Origin: Lantana camara
Taxonomy: Eukaryota; Streptophyta; Magnoliopsida; Lamiales; Verbenaceae
Direction: 5' to 3'
DNA: 64,000 bases
Assembly (NCBI GenBank): GCA_037501455.1
Contig: CM074862.1
Coordinates: forward strand, 56,513,501-56,577,500
Shown in pieces: positions 23,070 to 35,417 of the stretch. Under the pieces are notes generated by a model. It was not told the origin of the DNA and did no database searches. It was given only the letters and a program-made list of their open reading frames with translations. How positions within the stretch are numbered: position 1 is the stretch's first letter; each line of letters starts with the position of its first letter. The translations under genes and the position numbers were made by a program.

Positions 23070-24304
23070 TGTTAAGTCCATTTTTCATGTTAGTTTTTAT
23101 TGGGAAATCAACATTAAAGTATCCATTGTCATTTTTATTCCGAAAGTATGCACAGAAATGGGAAATCAACATCTTACCTGTGCAGACGCGATTTTTCGGA
23201 ATTTGGTAGTTTCTCAGCAGTTATTGGTCAACAATTGGGATATAGAGAAAACTCCCCCATTCTGGAGGGCGGTTCGGACAGAAATAGAGAAAAGAAAAGA
23301 GAGCAGATCCATGGAGAAGAAGAGAGGAGAAGAAAATTCTTGAAGAATCAAAGTCGACATCTTCTACAAGTTCTTTTCTGCTTAAGTCATTTTACTTTGA
23401 GTTAAACGAATTCTTTTTATTTCAGTTTATCGTTTGAATTCTCTAGACATAGCTTTAGGGTTAAATTTTATTTGCTTTCAAGACCTCTTTTATTGCAATT
23501 TCCATGATGAATACTAAGTTCATTTACTTTATTGATACGAAGTTGAGTTTAATTATGAGCACTTAATTCATCTAGGCATGGGAATGATTATGTGTATGCT
23601 ATGTGCTTGAAACAATGTCCGAATGAGTGAGTCAGTCCTTGGATTTATGAAAATGGGAGTAATTTAATATACGAGGAGTGGCCATCTGAAGTATATATCT
23701 TAAGGTTGCGTTATTTTCGAAAGATCCGTAGCAATTTGATTATTTTCATGAAATATTGGAAATTAAGAGTTAAAGAAATTTATTCTTTGTCCAACTATCT
23801 TAGTAGACCTTTAAATTATGCCAAGCCGCTGATTTAGAAGTCTCTCTTGTCCTGTTTGATTGATTGATTGATTCTATTTTTGGGTAATTGTGAGAACACT
23901 TTCTGAAATGGAATTAATACGTACCTTAGATTCGAGAGGTTTGTTGGTACAACTCAATGACAAGTGTAAAGGACTAAAATCACCTACTAGGATGTTATTA
24001 AAACTCTAATTACATGCTCCATGTCATTCCCTAGCCTCTTATTATTTGAATCAACTTTACTAAGTAATTAAGTTCTTGAATAGCTAACTTTAGTTAATCC
24101 TAATTCATCCATCCTAATAACTTGTGTTACTCTAATCTAATGAATAGATATTGGTGTGGAAATAGTGCTTGATTCATCCTTCCTCGTGGGTACGACCCCT
24201 TGTGCTACAATTTGACACTGAGCTTGCACTTGGGCTTTTAAAACTGAATACGTATTCTAACCACAACTTGAAGGAGTTTTGGTAGGGTAAATTAAGGGAT
24301 ATCA
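23070..24304 (+). repeat. Athila-like 5' LTR (rearranged)
   Basis: 1235 bp, TG...CA. It matches the 3' LTR from about position 23173 on. Between about 23115 and 23172 it carries a small inverted and shortened version of the 3' LTR segment and lacks the whole CGCGACC palindrome array. Confidence 0.85.
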
Positions 24305-24310
24305 AGTTTT

Positions 24311-24328
24311 TGGCGCTGTTGCCGGGTA
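24311..24328 (+). other. Athila-like primer-binding site (tRNA-Asp type)
   Basis: TGGCGCTGTTGCCGGGTA differs at two positions from the usual plant TGGCGCCGTTGCCGGGGA. It lies six bases after the LTR. Confidence 0.85.
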
Positions 24329-24451
24329 AGGCGCTGAATCAAGAGTCATTTAAATACTTTTATCTATTACTTTAGATTTTTCTACTTTATTCTTGGGTTA
24401 TTCTCATTTGAAGCTTAATCTAGTGACTTTCTTTTTGCAGGCAATTCGTGC

Positions 24452-25716
24452 ATGAGAAGAACTCTAAGTTTCGATTCTATTGATTACACACCGGAAATTG
24501 AGAGAAGGCTTAGAGCAATCAGGCGAACATGCAGGCAAGAGAGACTTGCACCACCGGATACTATGGCGGATGATGAAGAAAACGGGAATAATAGGAGGGC
24601 TCAAAATCTCAACCCTGAACCTAGAGCCCCACCTCCAGCACTTAAAGATTACAATACGCCTAATGCTGAGATGATTCAGAACAACCTAGTTCGACCTCCC
24701 GTTGAAGCAAATAATTTCGAGATCAGACCGGCTACTATAAATTTGCTACAACAAAACCAATTTGGAGGTCTTGCTACGGAAGATCCAGCAGCTCATTTAT
24801 CTTATTTCCTTGAAGTATGTGCCACATTCAGGATGCACAATGTGTCGGATGATGCAATAAGGGTCAGATTATTTCCCTTTCCTTAAGGGATAAGGCGCGT
24901 TCATGGATAGCCACAATACCCAATGAGACCCTTCGGAGTTGGGACACTTTATCTCAGGCATTTCTGGCGAAATTCTTTCCCCCTATTAAGACAATGAAGT
25001 ACCGAAATGATATTACATCATTTCGACAATATGAGGGGGAATCTTTGTATGAAGCATGGGAAAGGTTTAAAGAGTTGCAAAGGAAGTGCCCTCATCATGG
25101 TCTCCCAAATTGGCTCATTGTGCAAACTTTCTATAACGGGATGACTCAAAGCATTCGAGTAATGGTAGACGTAGCAGCCGGAGGAGCATTAATGGCTAAA
25201 GCCGAAGATGAAGCACTTCAACTTTTGGAAAATATGGCATCTAACAATGGTTGGAATCAAGAGAGGATAACTCCTCCACCCACTAAACCGGCAGGAGTAA
25301 TGGAGTTAGATGCATTCACGGCAATCAATGCGAAGATGGAAGCGATGAGCAAGAGATTAGATCAAATAGCGGTGAATGCAGTCGGGACCTCATCATCACC
25401 TCCCGTGCAGGTAAATTGTGAGATTTGTAGTGGACCGCATATGTATAATGCTTGTCCTCATTCTAATGCAGGCACTCAAGTTGGAGCTAGGCAAGAGCAA
25501 GTCAACTATGTGAACAATCAACGCCCGGTGAACAACCCATATTCCAATACATATAATCCGGGGTGGCGAAATCATCCGAGCCTTTCTTGGTCCAACAATC
25601 AAGGAAACCAAGGGAATCAATCAAGGCCGAATTTCCAACCTAAACGAGTGCAATTCCAAGAACCACCTCATCAAACCATTAATCCAAATGCAACCCCACA
25701 ACCGGATCAACGATAA
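24452..25716 (+). pseudogene. Athila-like gag (frameshifted)
   Basis: From ATG 24452 the frame encodes the N-terminal arm and capsid start (TINLLQQNQFGGL, DPAAHLSYFLEVC) and stops at 24886. The gag domain (RSWIATIPNETLRSWD, FRQYEGESLYEAWERFKEL) continues in another frame from about 24884, so one indel lies near 24880. A CX2CX3HX4C knuckle (CEICSGPHMYNAC) is near 25420-25460. The second frame ends at TAA 25714-25716 but continues open into protease. The gag-pol boundary is therefore one nonsense codon, not a frame change. Confidence 0.85.
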
Positions 25717-28700
25717 GGATTAGAGGCGGTGCTTGAGAAGTTTATCTCAGTGACTACCGAAAAGTTTCAGAAGCTTGATACTCAATTGGAGAACATGATA
25801 AGTCACAACCGGAACATGGATATGCAAATTGGACAAGTTGCGGGTTCATCAAATCCTAGGCAACAAGGGGCTTTGCCAAGCAAACCGAAGATAAATCCTA
25901 AAGAGCATTGCAAAGCTATTACCTTGAGAAGTGGGAAAGCAAATGAAGGACCAAAAATGCAAGAAGAGAATGAGGTGAAAAAGGATGAAAAGGTAGAGGA
26001 AAGAGTAGAAATTGAGAAGCAGTCCGAATCAAGTGGAAATGAAGAGCTCCCTTCACAACCAAAGATGCTTGTGGCACCAAAACCTTATGTGCCACCCGTC
26101 CCATTTCCGGAAAGGTTGAAGAAGCAAAAGTTGGAAAAGGATTTCGAGAAATTCTTGAATATTTTCAAGGAATTGCATATTAACATACCTTTTGCCGAAG
26201 CTCTTGCTCAAATGCCCACTTATGTGAAGTTTCTCAAGGAAATCCTCTCAAACAAAAGGAAGCTCGAGGAATATGCTTCCATTGCACTCACCAAGGAGTG
26301 CAACACGATTTTGCAACATAAACTTCCTCCAAAACTCAAAGATCCGGGGAGTTTCTCTATCCCTTGCACTATTGGTAGTTTGAATTTTAATAGAGCTTTA
26401 TGTGATCTTGGAGCAAGTGTTAGTTTGATGCCTTTGTCCATTTGCAGGAAATTGGGTTTGGATGCATTGAAGCCTACCACTGTAACCTTACAACTAGCCG
26501 ACCGTTCGGTGAAGTATCCAACCGGAGTTTTAGAGAATGCTTTGGTTCGAGTTGGGAAGTTCTACCTTCCTGTAGATTTCATCATTTTGGATATGGAAGA
26601 AGATAGGGAAATGCCATTGATTCTTGGAAGGCCTTTCCTTGCTACCGCTGGAGCTCTTACTGATGTCAAGAATGGACTTCTCACCCTTAGAGTGGGTGAA
26701 GAGAAAGTGGAATTCAATTTGTTCAAGGCAGTCAATGAAGCTGAAATTGGTGAAAAGTGTTTTTTAGTGGATACGATTGAAGGGGAAAAGTTGGTAGATA
26801 CTCAAAAGGAAGACCCGTTGGAGCTATGTTTGAATGGGTTGGAAGGAATGGTTGAAGGAGAGGAGATTCTAAAAGAACTAGCAGCTTATACGAAAGCTTT
26901 GGAAGCAACTCCATTCGTTCCTTTCCGACAAAGGTATGCGTATGAGGAATTGGGGACTGGTAAACCCATTCCTCCTCCATCTATTATTGAAGCTCCCAAA
27001 CTTGAATTGAAACCCCTCCCCGAACATTTGATGTATGCTTATTTGGGTAAAAATGATACTTTACCGGTCATTGTTTCTTCTAGTTTATCCGACTCACAAT
27101 TAGATAGTCTCTTGAGAGTGTTGAGGGAACATAAGAGAGCTTTCGGATGGACTATTGCTAATATTAAAGGTATAAGTCCCTCAATTTGCATTCATAGGAT
27201 ATTAATGGAAGATGATCATAGGCCCTCGGTTGAACACCAACGTAGATTAAATCCTAATATGAAAGAGGTAGTTCGGGCTGAAGTGATTAAGTTGTTAGAT
27301 ACAGGAATTATTTATCCTATCTCGGATAGCAAATGGGTAAGTCCGGTACAAGTGGTGCCTAAGAAGGGAGGGATGACGGTTGTTAAAAACGAAAATAATG
27401 AATTAATCCCTACTAGAACGGTTACGGGGTGGAGAGTATGTATTGATTATAGAAAACTAAATAATGCCACCCGTAAGGACCATTTCCCTTTGCCTTTTAT
27501 TGATCAAATGTTAGAAAGGCTATCCGGACATTCATATTATTGCTTCTTAGACGGATACTCGGGGTATAATCAAATGGCCATAGCACCGGAAGATCAGGAG
27601 AAATGTACCTTTACTTGCCCTTACGGCACTTTTGCCTATAGAAGAATGCCTTTTGGGTTATGTAATGCTCCAGCCACGTTTCAACGATGTATGATGGCCA
27701 TTTTTTCTGATTTTATTGAGAAAACAATGGAAATTTTCATGGATGATTTCTCTGTTTTTTGCTTTTCCTATGATTCATGTTTATTGCATTTAACCCGAGT
27801 TTTGCAGCGTTGTGAGGAGACTAACTTGGTATTGAATTGGGAGAAGTGTCATTTTATGGTAAGAGAGGGTATAGTGCTAGGCCACAAGATCTCCGAAAAA
27901 GGCATTGAAGTGGATCGTGCAAAGATAGATGTGATTGCAAAATTGCCACCACCGACGAATGTAAAGGGAGTACGGAGTTTCCTTGGTCATGCCGGGTTCT
28001 ATCGCCGGTTTATCAAGGATTTCTCCAAGATTACTTTACCACTTTGTCAGCTTCTACAAAAAGATAATGACTTTGAGTTTAATGATGATTGTTTGCTTGC
28101 ATTTGATAGGTTGAAGAAGGAGCTTACATCGGCCCCAATCATGGTGTCACCGGATTGGAATCTTCCATTCGAGTTGATGTGTGACGCAAGTGATCTAGCC
28201 GTAGGAGCTGTACTTAGACAGAAAAGGGATAAGCGTTTACATGTTATCGCTTATGCTAGTAAAACTCTGAATGATGCACAAATTAACTATGCCACCACCG
28301 AAAAAGAACTTTTGGCTATTGTATTTGCATTTGACAAATTTCGCTCTTATTTGATAGGATCAAAGACCGTGGTGTATACCGATCACGCGGCGATCAAGTA
28401 TTTGCTAGCCAAGAAGGACTCGAAGCCTCGTTTAATTAGGTGGATTCTTTTGCTTCAAGAATTTGATTTAGAAATTAGGGACAAGAAAGGGGCAGAAAAT
28501 GTGGTGGCGGATCACTTGTCAAGATTGGAATTGGGTGAGGGTGTTGAAAAGAAGGAAGGAGATATTTCTGAAAAGTTTCCGGATGAACAACTTTTTATGG
28601 TAGCATCTTCAACTCCGTGGTTTGCAGATTTTGTCAATTATCTTGTTAGTGGAGTACTTCCTCCGGAGTTAACTTATCATCAGAAATGGAAGTTTTTCGC

Positions 28701-29903
28701 CGATGTGAAGCACTATTTTTGGGAGGAACCACTTTTATTCAAGCACTGTTCGGATGGTCTAGTAAGGCGTTGTGTGCCTCAGGATGAAGTAGAGGAAATC
28801 TGAAACAATGCCACACAAGTCCCTATGGAGGACATGCAAGTTCTAGCAAGACAAGCGCCAAGGTGCTTCAATCTGGGTTTTGGTGGCCTACATTATTCCA
28901 TGATGCACATAACTTCGTGATTAAATGTGATCGATGCCAAAGGACGGGGAATATAGGTCGACGTGATGAGATGCCACTTCGCTATATTTTGGAGATTGAG
29001 TTGTTCGATATGTGGGGAATTGACTTCATAGGTCCTTTTCCTTCCTCACATGGCAATCAGTATATTATAGTGGCAGTGGACTATGTTTCCAAATGGGTTG
29101 AAGCAATGGCAAGTTCCACAAATGATTCTAGGGTGGTGATCAAGTTCTTAAAGAAGAATATCTTTACACAGTTTGGGGTGCCACGAGCTTTGATAAGCGA
29201 TGGGGGAACTCATTTTTGCAATAATCCACTCGAAACGTTGTTAAAGAAATATGGGGTGCATCACCGAGTTGCTACACCATACCACCCACAATCTAGTGGA
29301 CAAGTAGAGATTTCAAATCGGGAGATAAAGCAAATATTGGAGAAAACAGTCAATGCCGCACGAAAGGATTGGTCTTTGAAATTGGATGATGCTTTATGGG
29401 CATATCGGACGGCTTTCAAAACGCCAATTGGGATGTCTCCTTATAGGCTTGTATATGGGAAAGCGTGTCATCTTCCCGTGGAACTTGAGCGTAAGGCCTA
29501 TTGGGCAATCAAGGCACTCAATTTCGATTATAAGAAGGCCGGCGAGAAAAGAGTTTTACAACTCCATGAGTTGGAAGAGTTTAGGTTGACTGCTTATGAG
29601 AACGCCAAGGTGTACAAGGAAAGGACTAAGAAATGGCATGATAAGCGAATCCGTCCTAAGAATTTCGAAATTGGACAACTAGTCTTGCTCTTCAACTCAA
29701 GGCTTAAGTTATTTCCGGGAAAGCTAAAGTCAAGATGGTCTGGACCATTTCGGGTTATCAAAGTCTTATCTAATGGAGCTGTTGAAGTTGGTAGTGAGGC
29801 TACGGGATCATTCGTTGTCAATGGCCAAAGGTTGAAGCCCTACTTTATGGGAGACCCCATAGAGAAACACACTTCATGTGTGTTGAGTATTCCGAACATC
29901 TAG
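25717..29903 (+). pseudogene. Athila-like pol: protease, RT, RNase H, integrase (frameshifted)
   Basis: In order: a linker with lysine/glutamate-rich sequence; retropepsin with CDLGASVSLMPLS (about 26400-26445); RT with RVCIDYRKLNNATRKD, RMPFGLCNAPATFQ and catalytic FMDDF (about 27736-27750); RNase H with CDASDLAVGAVL and ENVVADHLSR; then integrase. A single-base loss near 28800 shifts the frame between 28803 and the integrase zinc finger (IKCDRCQ). The integrase core has [15 protein letters not shown] and [12 protein letters not shown], so D,D,E are all present. The C-terminus ends at 29903. The GTG at 25729 is inside the open frame and is not a start. RT and integrase catalytic residues look intact despite the shift. 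Confidence 0.9.
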
Positions 29904-31234
29904 AAGGGGGTGAGTTAGTCAAGCTGAAGACTATAAATCAGAACTATTTTTAATTGCTTTCCTTAGTTGTTTTTCCTTTATTGAGCTTGTGGTGAGTGTT
30001 GACTTTTGTTCTCCTTTATTTGCAGTTTGTTTGGCATGCAAGTGGGGTGGCCTGAGAAGTTTGCTCGTCAATGAGGTTCTGTCACTTTTGGTTGAATGGT
30101 ACAAATTTGCTATGCATGTGATTTGGTGGATAGTAATAAGTGCAAAGCTTTTATGTGCAAAGTGCATATCTTCTGAATTTTCGGCATGATATTTTGCTTG
30201 AAACTGTGAGAATAAGGTGCATAATCGGCATACTATGGTCATGTATTGATTATTTGAGTTGCATGCGTATTTTTACATGTCAACGTGATAAAATGCCGGT
30301 TAGTTTGCTTGTTGAGGCTTGATTTCGAGTGTCTAATTTTTGGGTGGATTTTGGAGTGAATTTTGGGCACAAAAGTCGAAACTTGGCTTATTTTAGGTCG
30401 CGACCGCGACTGTGATTTTTCCTGAAATTTCATATTTGGCCGACAAAAGTCGAAAGTGGGATAAAAATGGGTCGCGACCGCGACTGTATTTGCACTAATT
30501 TTAGTCACGGCCGCGACAGTGAATTATTCTGAAATTTTCAGTTTTTAACGCCAGAAGTCGAGAGGGGGCTTAATTTTGGTCGCGGGCACGATCAAAATTG
30601 CACTAAAAACGGTCGCGACCGTGACCAAGGCAAAATCGAGATATTAAGTCAGAAAATAGGGGTCAGTTTTCAGCCTAAACAATTTAACAAACTATGAATA
30701 CGAACCCTAGGCAATGGCTGAGCATCCTCCTCCAAGAATCTTTACTCCAATCACAAGTTTTTCCCTCAAATTCTCAAGGTAAACATCTCCAACACTTGTA
30801 CTTTGGAATTATTGGGCTAATTTCGAAATTTAGGGGTAAGTTTTTCAGGTTTTCATCTTGAACCCTAGGTTTAAAAATCTGATTTTCATGCGGACTTTGG
30901 GCTTAGATCATTGAATAATCTTGTGTTTAGTTCTCCTAGCTTAAGATTTCCACTTTGGGTAGTCATTGAAAATGAATGTGGTCCAAGTTCTATTTTCTTA
31001 TCTGAACCTAAGTTCAGCCGAATTTTGTTTACTTCTTAGAGAGAATTGGTGTTGATCTCACTTGTTAGGAATGCCTTGGTGATAGAATTGTTGATTTGGG
31101 ATGAAGAGTTGAAAATTTAAGCAAAAACAGTTAGGTTTTAGCACCGCTCACCAAGTGTTCGATGAAAGGCCTGAGTGAATTTTTGTTGTGCCAAATGTGC
31201 TTAAAGTGTTTGCAACTTGTTACTATCAGGTACA
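29904..31234 (+). other. Athila-like spacer between integrase and ORF3
   Basis: About 1.3 kb without a supported gene. It holds a CGCGACC palindrome array (30391-30626) and ends in a pyrimidine-containing stretch with TATCAG (31224-31229), a possible 3' splice site six bases before the ORF3 ATG. Confidence 0.7.
30391..30626 (+). repeat. GGTCGCGACCGCGAC palindrome array in Athila-like internal region
   Basis: Five units built on GGTCGCGACC/GCGAC or variants (AGTCACGGCCGCGACAGT, GGTCGCGACCGTGACC). The spacers carry a second repeated phrase (AAAAGTCGA, GAAGTCGA). A related array lies in the 3' LTR. Confidence 0.8.
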
Positions 31235-32344
31235 ATGGCCCCGAAGAGAGCTAGAAATGCTGAGGCTTCATCGTCATCGGGGGTGGCACAAGCAAACCCT
31301 CATGCTCCTCGTCCGCTCATTCCTAATAGATATGTTAATGTGCATGTGCTTCGAGGACCGCGTGTTTGGGAACCAATCCAGACCTATTTCAACAGAGTGG
31401 GATGGTTGGGATTCCTTCAAAAGAATTACAACACTTTTGCTCCGTGGACGTATGAATTTCTGAAAACTTTCAAGTGGAAAGATGCAGTGTGCACCTTTAA
31501 GATGCAGGGTAGGAGAGTACAACTCAATGCCAGAGACTTGAGGGCTATCTTCAATTTTCCGGCGGCTAAAACAGATCGTGTACCTATCGACTGGTCAAGG
31601 GCTCAACAAAATGCCGTCTGGGCACAACTCGGCACCCATGGCACTTACAACTCAAAATCAGCCAAGTCTACAGACATCCAGAATCCGATTTGGAGAATTA
31701 TCCTAAAGTTCCTCTCTTGTGGGATTTGTGCAAGGGAGAACATAGGTAAAGTGAGTGTGGTGGATCTCTGGTTAATGGGGTGCATGCTTGACGGGACTCA
31801 AGTGAACGACACGTACATCCTTATGGACAGAATGTGGGAGCAAGCTAAGAAGGATAGGGGTGCCTTTGCATATGGGGGTTATGTGACATGCATTCTGCGG
31901 GCTTGTGGGTTTGAGGTGCCAGACAATATGGCACCGATGGAGGAGTGCACTTTCATCACATCAGAGATTTTCGTGCACCATCAAATATTCAAATGGTGGC
32001 CACAACCCATAAGTCGGTGGGTAGTTTGGTGGCCCCCAAGCGAGAGGGACAGGTTACGCTTTGCATACGACCATGGAGCACATACTATAGAGGAGTTACC
32101 AGCGCATGTTAGAGCCAGGCTTCCAGCTCCATGTGAGCCTGATGAGGCATTAGCGGACGAGGAGGTCGAGCCTCAACTTCAGCCGATGATGAGGTTTCTC
32201 AGGAATGAGGCCCGGTACAACCGGGAACAGTTTTCAGCCATCAGGGCAACACAGGTTGAGCAAAATAGGAGGATTGATGAGATGATGCAAACCATGAACC
32301 TGCACTACAACCAGGCCCCTCCGGATGATGCCACCGATACTTGA
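31235..32344 (+). CDS. Athila-like ORF3, plant-transposon-protein-type (env-position ORF)
   Basis: Intact frame of 369 residues from ATG 31235 (MAPKRARN); an in-frame ATG at 31217 lies upstream, but the A/G-rich context at 31235 and the acceptor-like TATCAG just before it favour 31235. The N-terminal ~25 residues are basic and serine-rich. The central part (RVGWLGFLQKNYNTFAPW, LNARDLRAIFNFP, VDLWLMGCML) resembles the 'putative plant transposon protein' domain often found in Athila elements. The last ~60 residues are charged and heptad-like, a probable coiled coil. I see no signal peptide or transmembrane helix, so an envelope role is not supported. It occupies the position where some Athila elements carry an env-like gene. 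Function unknown. It has stayed open while gag-pol decayed. Confidence 0.75.
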   Translation: MAPKRARNAEASSSSGVAQANPHAPRPLIPNRYVNVHVLRGPRVWEPIQTYFNRVGWLGFLQKNYNTFAPWTYEFLKTFKWKDAVCTFKMQGRRVQLNARDLRAIFNFPAAKTDRVPIDWSRAQQNAVWAQLGTHGTYNSKSAKSTDIQNPIWRIILKFLSCGICARENIGKVSVVDLWLMGCMLDGTQVNDTYILMDRMWEQAKKDRGAFAYGGYVTCILRACGFEVPDNMAPMEECTFITSEIFVHHQIFKWWPQPISRWVVWWPPSERDRLRFAYDHGAHTIEELPAHVRARLPAPCEPDEALADEEVEPQLQPMMRFLRNEARYNREQFSAIRATQVEQNRRIDEMMQTMNLHYNQAPPDDATDT

Positions 32345-33933
32345 TGTGTACCCCGCCTATGGGGTGTTATCTCACCTTGTGTTTACCTTTTCTGCGTAAT
32401 TTCTCTTTTCATGACTTATGTGCGCGTACTTAGTTTCTGAACCCTATGCTACTTATGTTTTGTTGGATTAGTTTGCTTGCCTAGTTGACTAAGTGACATA
32501 TGGTTTTATGCACTTCTATTTTAGATGAATGTGATGTTACCATGAGGCAGTTAACTTAAAAGTATTTCAATGCTTTTTATTTATCTTTCGGCTGCGTTCA
32601 CTTGGTTGTGGGTAGTATTGTTTTACAGGGAACAAGACATGGGGGAGCGCCACGTTTCCGGATTCTCGGACATAGGGGAGTCCCAAATACCCTTTCCTTT
32701 GTTGATAATTATGTGCATGTGGACATGCTAGAATTTAAGTGTGGGGGAAGGGTTCATAATTTTTGATGCATGTGGGTTATGTTTTGGAATGATCACTAAT
32801 TCTTGAGCATGAGGTTGAATAGTTGTGAATGATCTCTGATTTGGTATGTTTTTGCTCTTCTAAGAGTCCGTTTAAGTTTGAGTTAGGAGGTTTTTCAAAT
32901 ACTTACAAGCATGTGTATGGTAAATAAGTTGAGTGTAAATGCATATCCTCATTTTTAGTGCACTCAATGAACAAACTAATGCACCTTGAGTTTTAGGAGA
33001 AATTTATATCTCTTAAAGGAAGCGAATTTAGTAGTTAGAGAATAATCTAATATCTTTAGAAACGAAATTGAGTTGGATTGAGGTATGGGATATGATCTAG
33101 GCCTTCGATTTCCAGTTATATCAAGCCTTTAGGTAGAGCCTGCACTAAATAACGCTAATCCATTGGCCCCCCTGAGCTTCTAAAGTTGTGCGTTCTTTCT
33201 CGAAACCACATTACAAGCCACAAGCACAACTTGAGTTACCACCTTTCTATTAAACACCGGTATTGCTTCGTGTGCTAATTAAAAGAGATTCTTTTATACA
33301 TCTCTAGAGCTTGAAGGAAGAATGAGAAAATAAAAGAGGAATGTATGAAAAAAATCAAGAAAAGAAAACGAGAAAAAAAGAAGCAAACGTGCAAGAAAAG
33401 AAAGACAAAGAAAAAATGAAAGGTGAAAGAAGGGTGTAGTGGAGTTGAAACAAAAAAAAAAAAGTGTGAGAGAAGAAGGCAACCGAAAAAGGATAGCTAT
33501 AAGGATCTCAAAGGTAGATAGTGCATTGAAGTAAAATCGGTGTTTTGAGTCACCTTCCAAATGAATCATAACCTCGTCCCTAAACCTACATTACAAGCCT
33601 TATAAAGCCCTAGTGATCTCAAACCAACTCCAGCTTCATTAGTGGAGATAGATATGAAATTCTTCTCAAAATCCTAATTCAGTCTCCGAATAGAGGTATA
33701 AATCATCCCGGGAACTATTGGTGTATCATTTTGTTCATCTCACACAACGTCACGAGGATATACGAATTACATTCTTCAAATGAGCCATGCATGAGTGAGT
33801 AATGTGCTTGTTAACCGATTGATTCGACTGAATCGGACACTTGACTTGAGTATTAATGTTAAGAATTGGATTGATTTTTCATGAGTGTTCCTAATTGCTC
33901 GAGGACTAGCAATCATTCAAGTATGGGGGATTT
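32345..33933 (+). other. Athila-like 3' untranslated region with two polypurine tracts
   Basis: No gene seen in about 1.6 kb. A first tract AAGTGTGGGGGAAGGG (32736-32751) lies about 1.2 kb before the LTR. A purine-rich stretch (about 33300-33480, dominated by GAAAAG/AAAGAA) follows. The canonical tract AGTATGGGGGATTT ends at the LTR start 33934. Confidence 0.75.
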
Positions 33934-35417
33934 TGTTAAGTCCATTTTTCATGTTAGTTTTTATTGGGAAATCAACATTTTTGTGCATACTTTCGAGCTA
34001 AATTGTAGTTTTTGATCCCTTTTAAGGAACAAATGACAATGGAGTAAGATGTACGGAAAATAGGATGAAAATGAAGAAAAATGGACAAAAAGAGCAAAAA
34101 TTCGAAGGTTGACCAATTTGGGGTCACGACCGCGACCCCATCCTTCTGCTTTATGGTCGCGGGCGCGACCATGTATTTTCCGGATGAATTTTGCCTACAA
34201 AAGTACCAAATCGAAGGTTGAGAAAAATGAGGTCGCGACCGCGACCTACTCTATGCACATTTCCAGTCGCGGGCGCGACTGGTATTTTTGGTGATTTTTT
34301 CTGCTGAATTTGTGGAGCAATCTCGAAACATGAAGAAAAAGGGGTCGCGACCGCGACCCATTTCAGTTCAAAAATGGTCGCGGCGAAAAAAACGATTTCA
34401 TTAGTTGGTCGAGGGAGCGACCGTTTTATGCCTATTTTGGGTCGCGACCGCGACCCTGTGTAGACGCGATTTTTCGGAATTTGGCAGTTTCTCAGCAATT
34501 ATTGGTCAACAATTGGGATATAGAGAAAACTCCCCCATTCTGGAGGGCGTTTCGGACAGAAAGAGAGAAAACAAAAGAGAGCAGATCCATGGAGAAGAAG
34601 AGAGGAGAAGAAAATTCTTGAAGAATCAAAGTCGACATCTTCTACAAGTTCTTTCCTGCTTAAGTCATTTTACTTTGAGTTAAACGAATTCTTTTTATTT
34701 CAGTTTATCGTTTGAATTCTCTAGACATAGCTTTAGGGTTAAATTTTATTTGCTTTCAAGACCTCTTTTATTGCAATTTCCATGATGAATACTAAGTTCA
34801 TTTGCTTTATTGATACGAAGTTGAGTTTAATTATGAGCACTTAATTCATCTAGGCATGGGAATGGTTATGTGTATGCTATGTGTTTGAAACAATGTCCGA
34901 ATGAGTGAGTTAGTCCTTGGATTTATGAAAATGGGAGTAATTTAATATACGAGGAGTGGCCATCCGAAGTATATATCTTAAGGTTGTGTTATTTTCGAAA
35001 GATCTGTAGCAATTTGATTATTTTCATGAAATATTGGAAATTAAGAGTTAAAGAAATTTATTCTTTGTCCAACTATCTTAGTAGACCTTTAAATTATGCC
35101 AAGCCACTGATTTAGAAGTCTCTCTTGTCCTGTTTGATTGATTGATTATATTTTTGGGTAATTGTGAGAACACTTTCTGAAATGGAATTAATACGTACCT
35201 TAGATTCGAGAGATTTGTTGGTACAACTCAATGACAAGTTTAAAGGACTAAAATCACCTACTAGGATGTTATTAAAACTCTAATTACATGCTCCATGTCA
35301 TTCCCTAGCCTCTTATTATTTGAATCAGCTTTACTAAGTAATTAAGTTCTTGAATAGCTAACTTTAGTTAATCCTAATTCATCCATCCTAATAACTTGTG
35401 TTACTCTAATCTAATGT
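33934..35417 (+). repeat. Athila-like 3' LTR, truncated
   Basis: It starts TGTTAAGTCC like the 5' LTR and contains the palindrome array absent from that copy. It stops matching at 35417 after CTAATCTAATG, where the 5' LTR continues for about 185 bp more. Confidence 0.85.
34121..34459 (+). repeat. CGCGACC hairpin array with compensating arms, Athila-like 3' LTR
   Basis: Six or more units. The arms differ but remain complementary: GGGGTC/GACCCC, ATGGTCGC/GCGACCAT, AGGTCGCG/CGCGACCT, CCAGTCGC/GCGACTGG, and GGGTCGCG/CGCGACCC twice. The loops are AC, GGGC or ACGACCGC. Confidence 0.8.

Larger units (their letters stand above)
23070..35417 (+). mobile_element. Athila-like Ty3/gypsy retrotransposon, decayed
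   Basis: It starts TGTTAAGTCC inside the copia LTR. It has a tRNA-Asp-type primer site, gag-pol with several lesions, a third ORF downstream of integrase, a long 3' untranslated region, a purine tract and a 3' LTR that breaks off at 35417. The primer type, a protease with DLGAS, and an extra ORF after integrase indicate the Athila lineage. The 3' LTR lacks roughly the last 185 bp present at the end of the 5' LTR. Confidence 0.9.
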
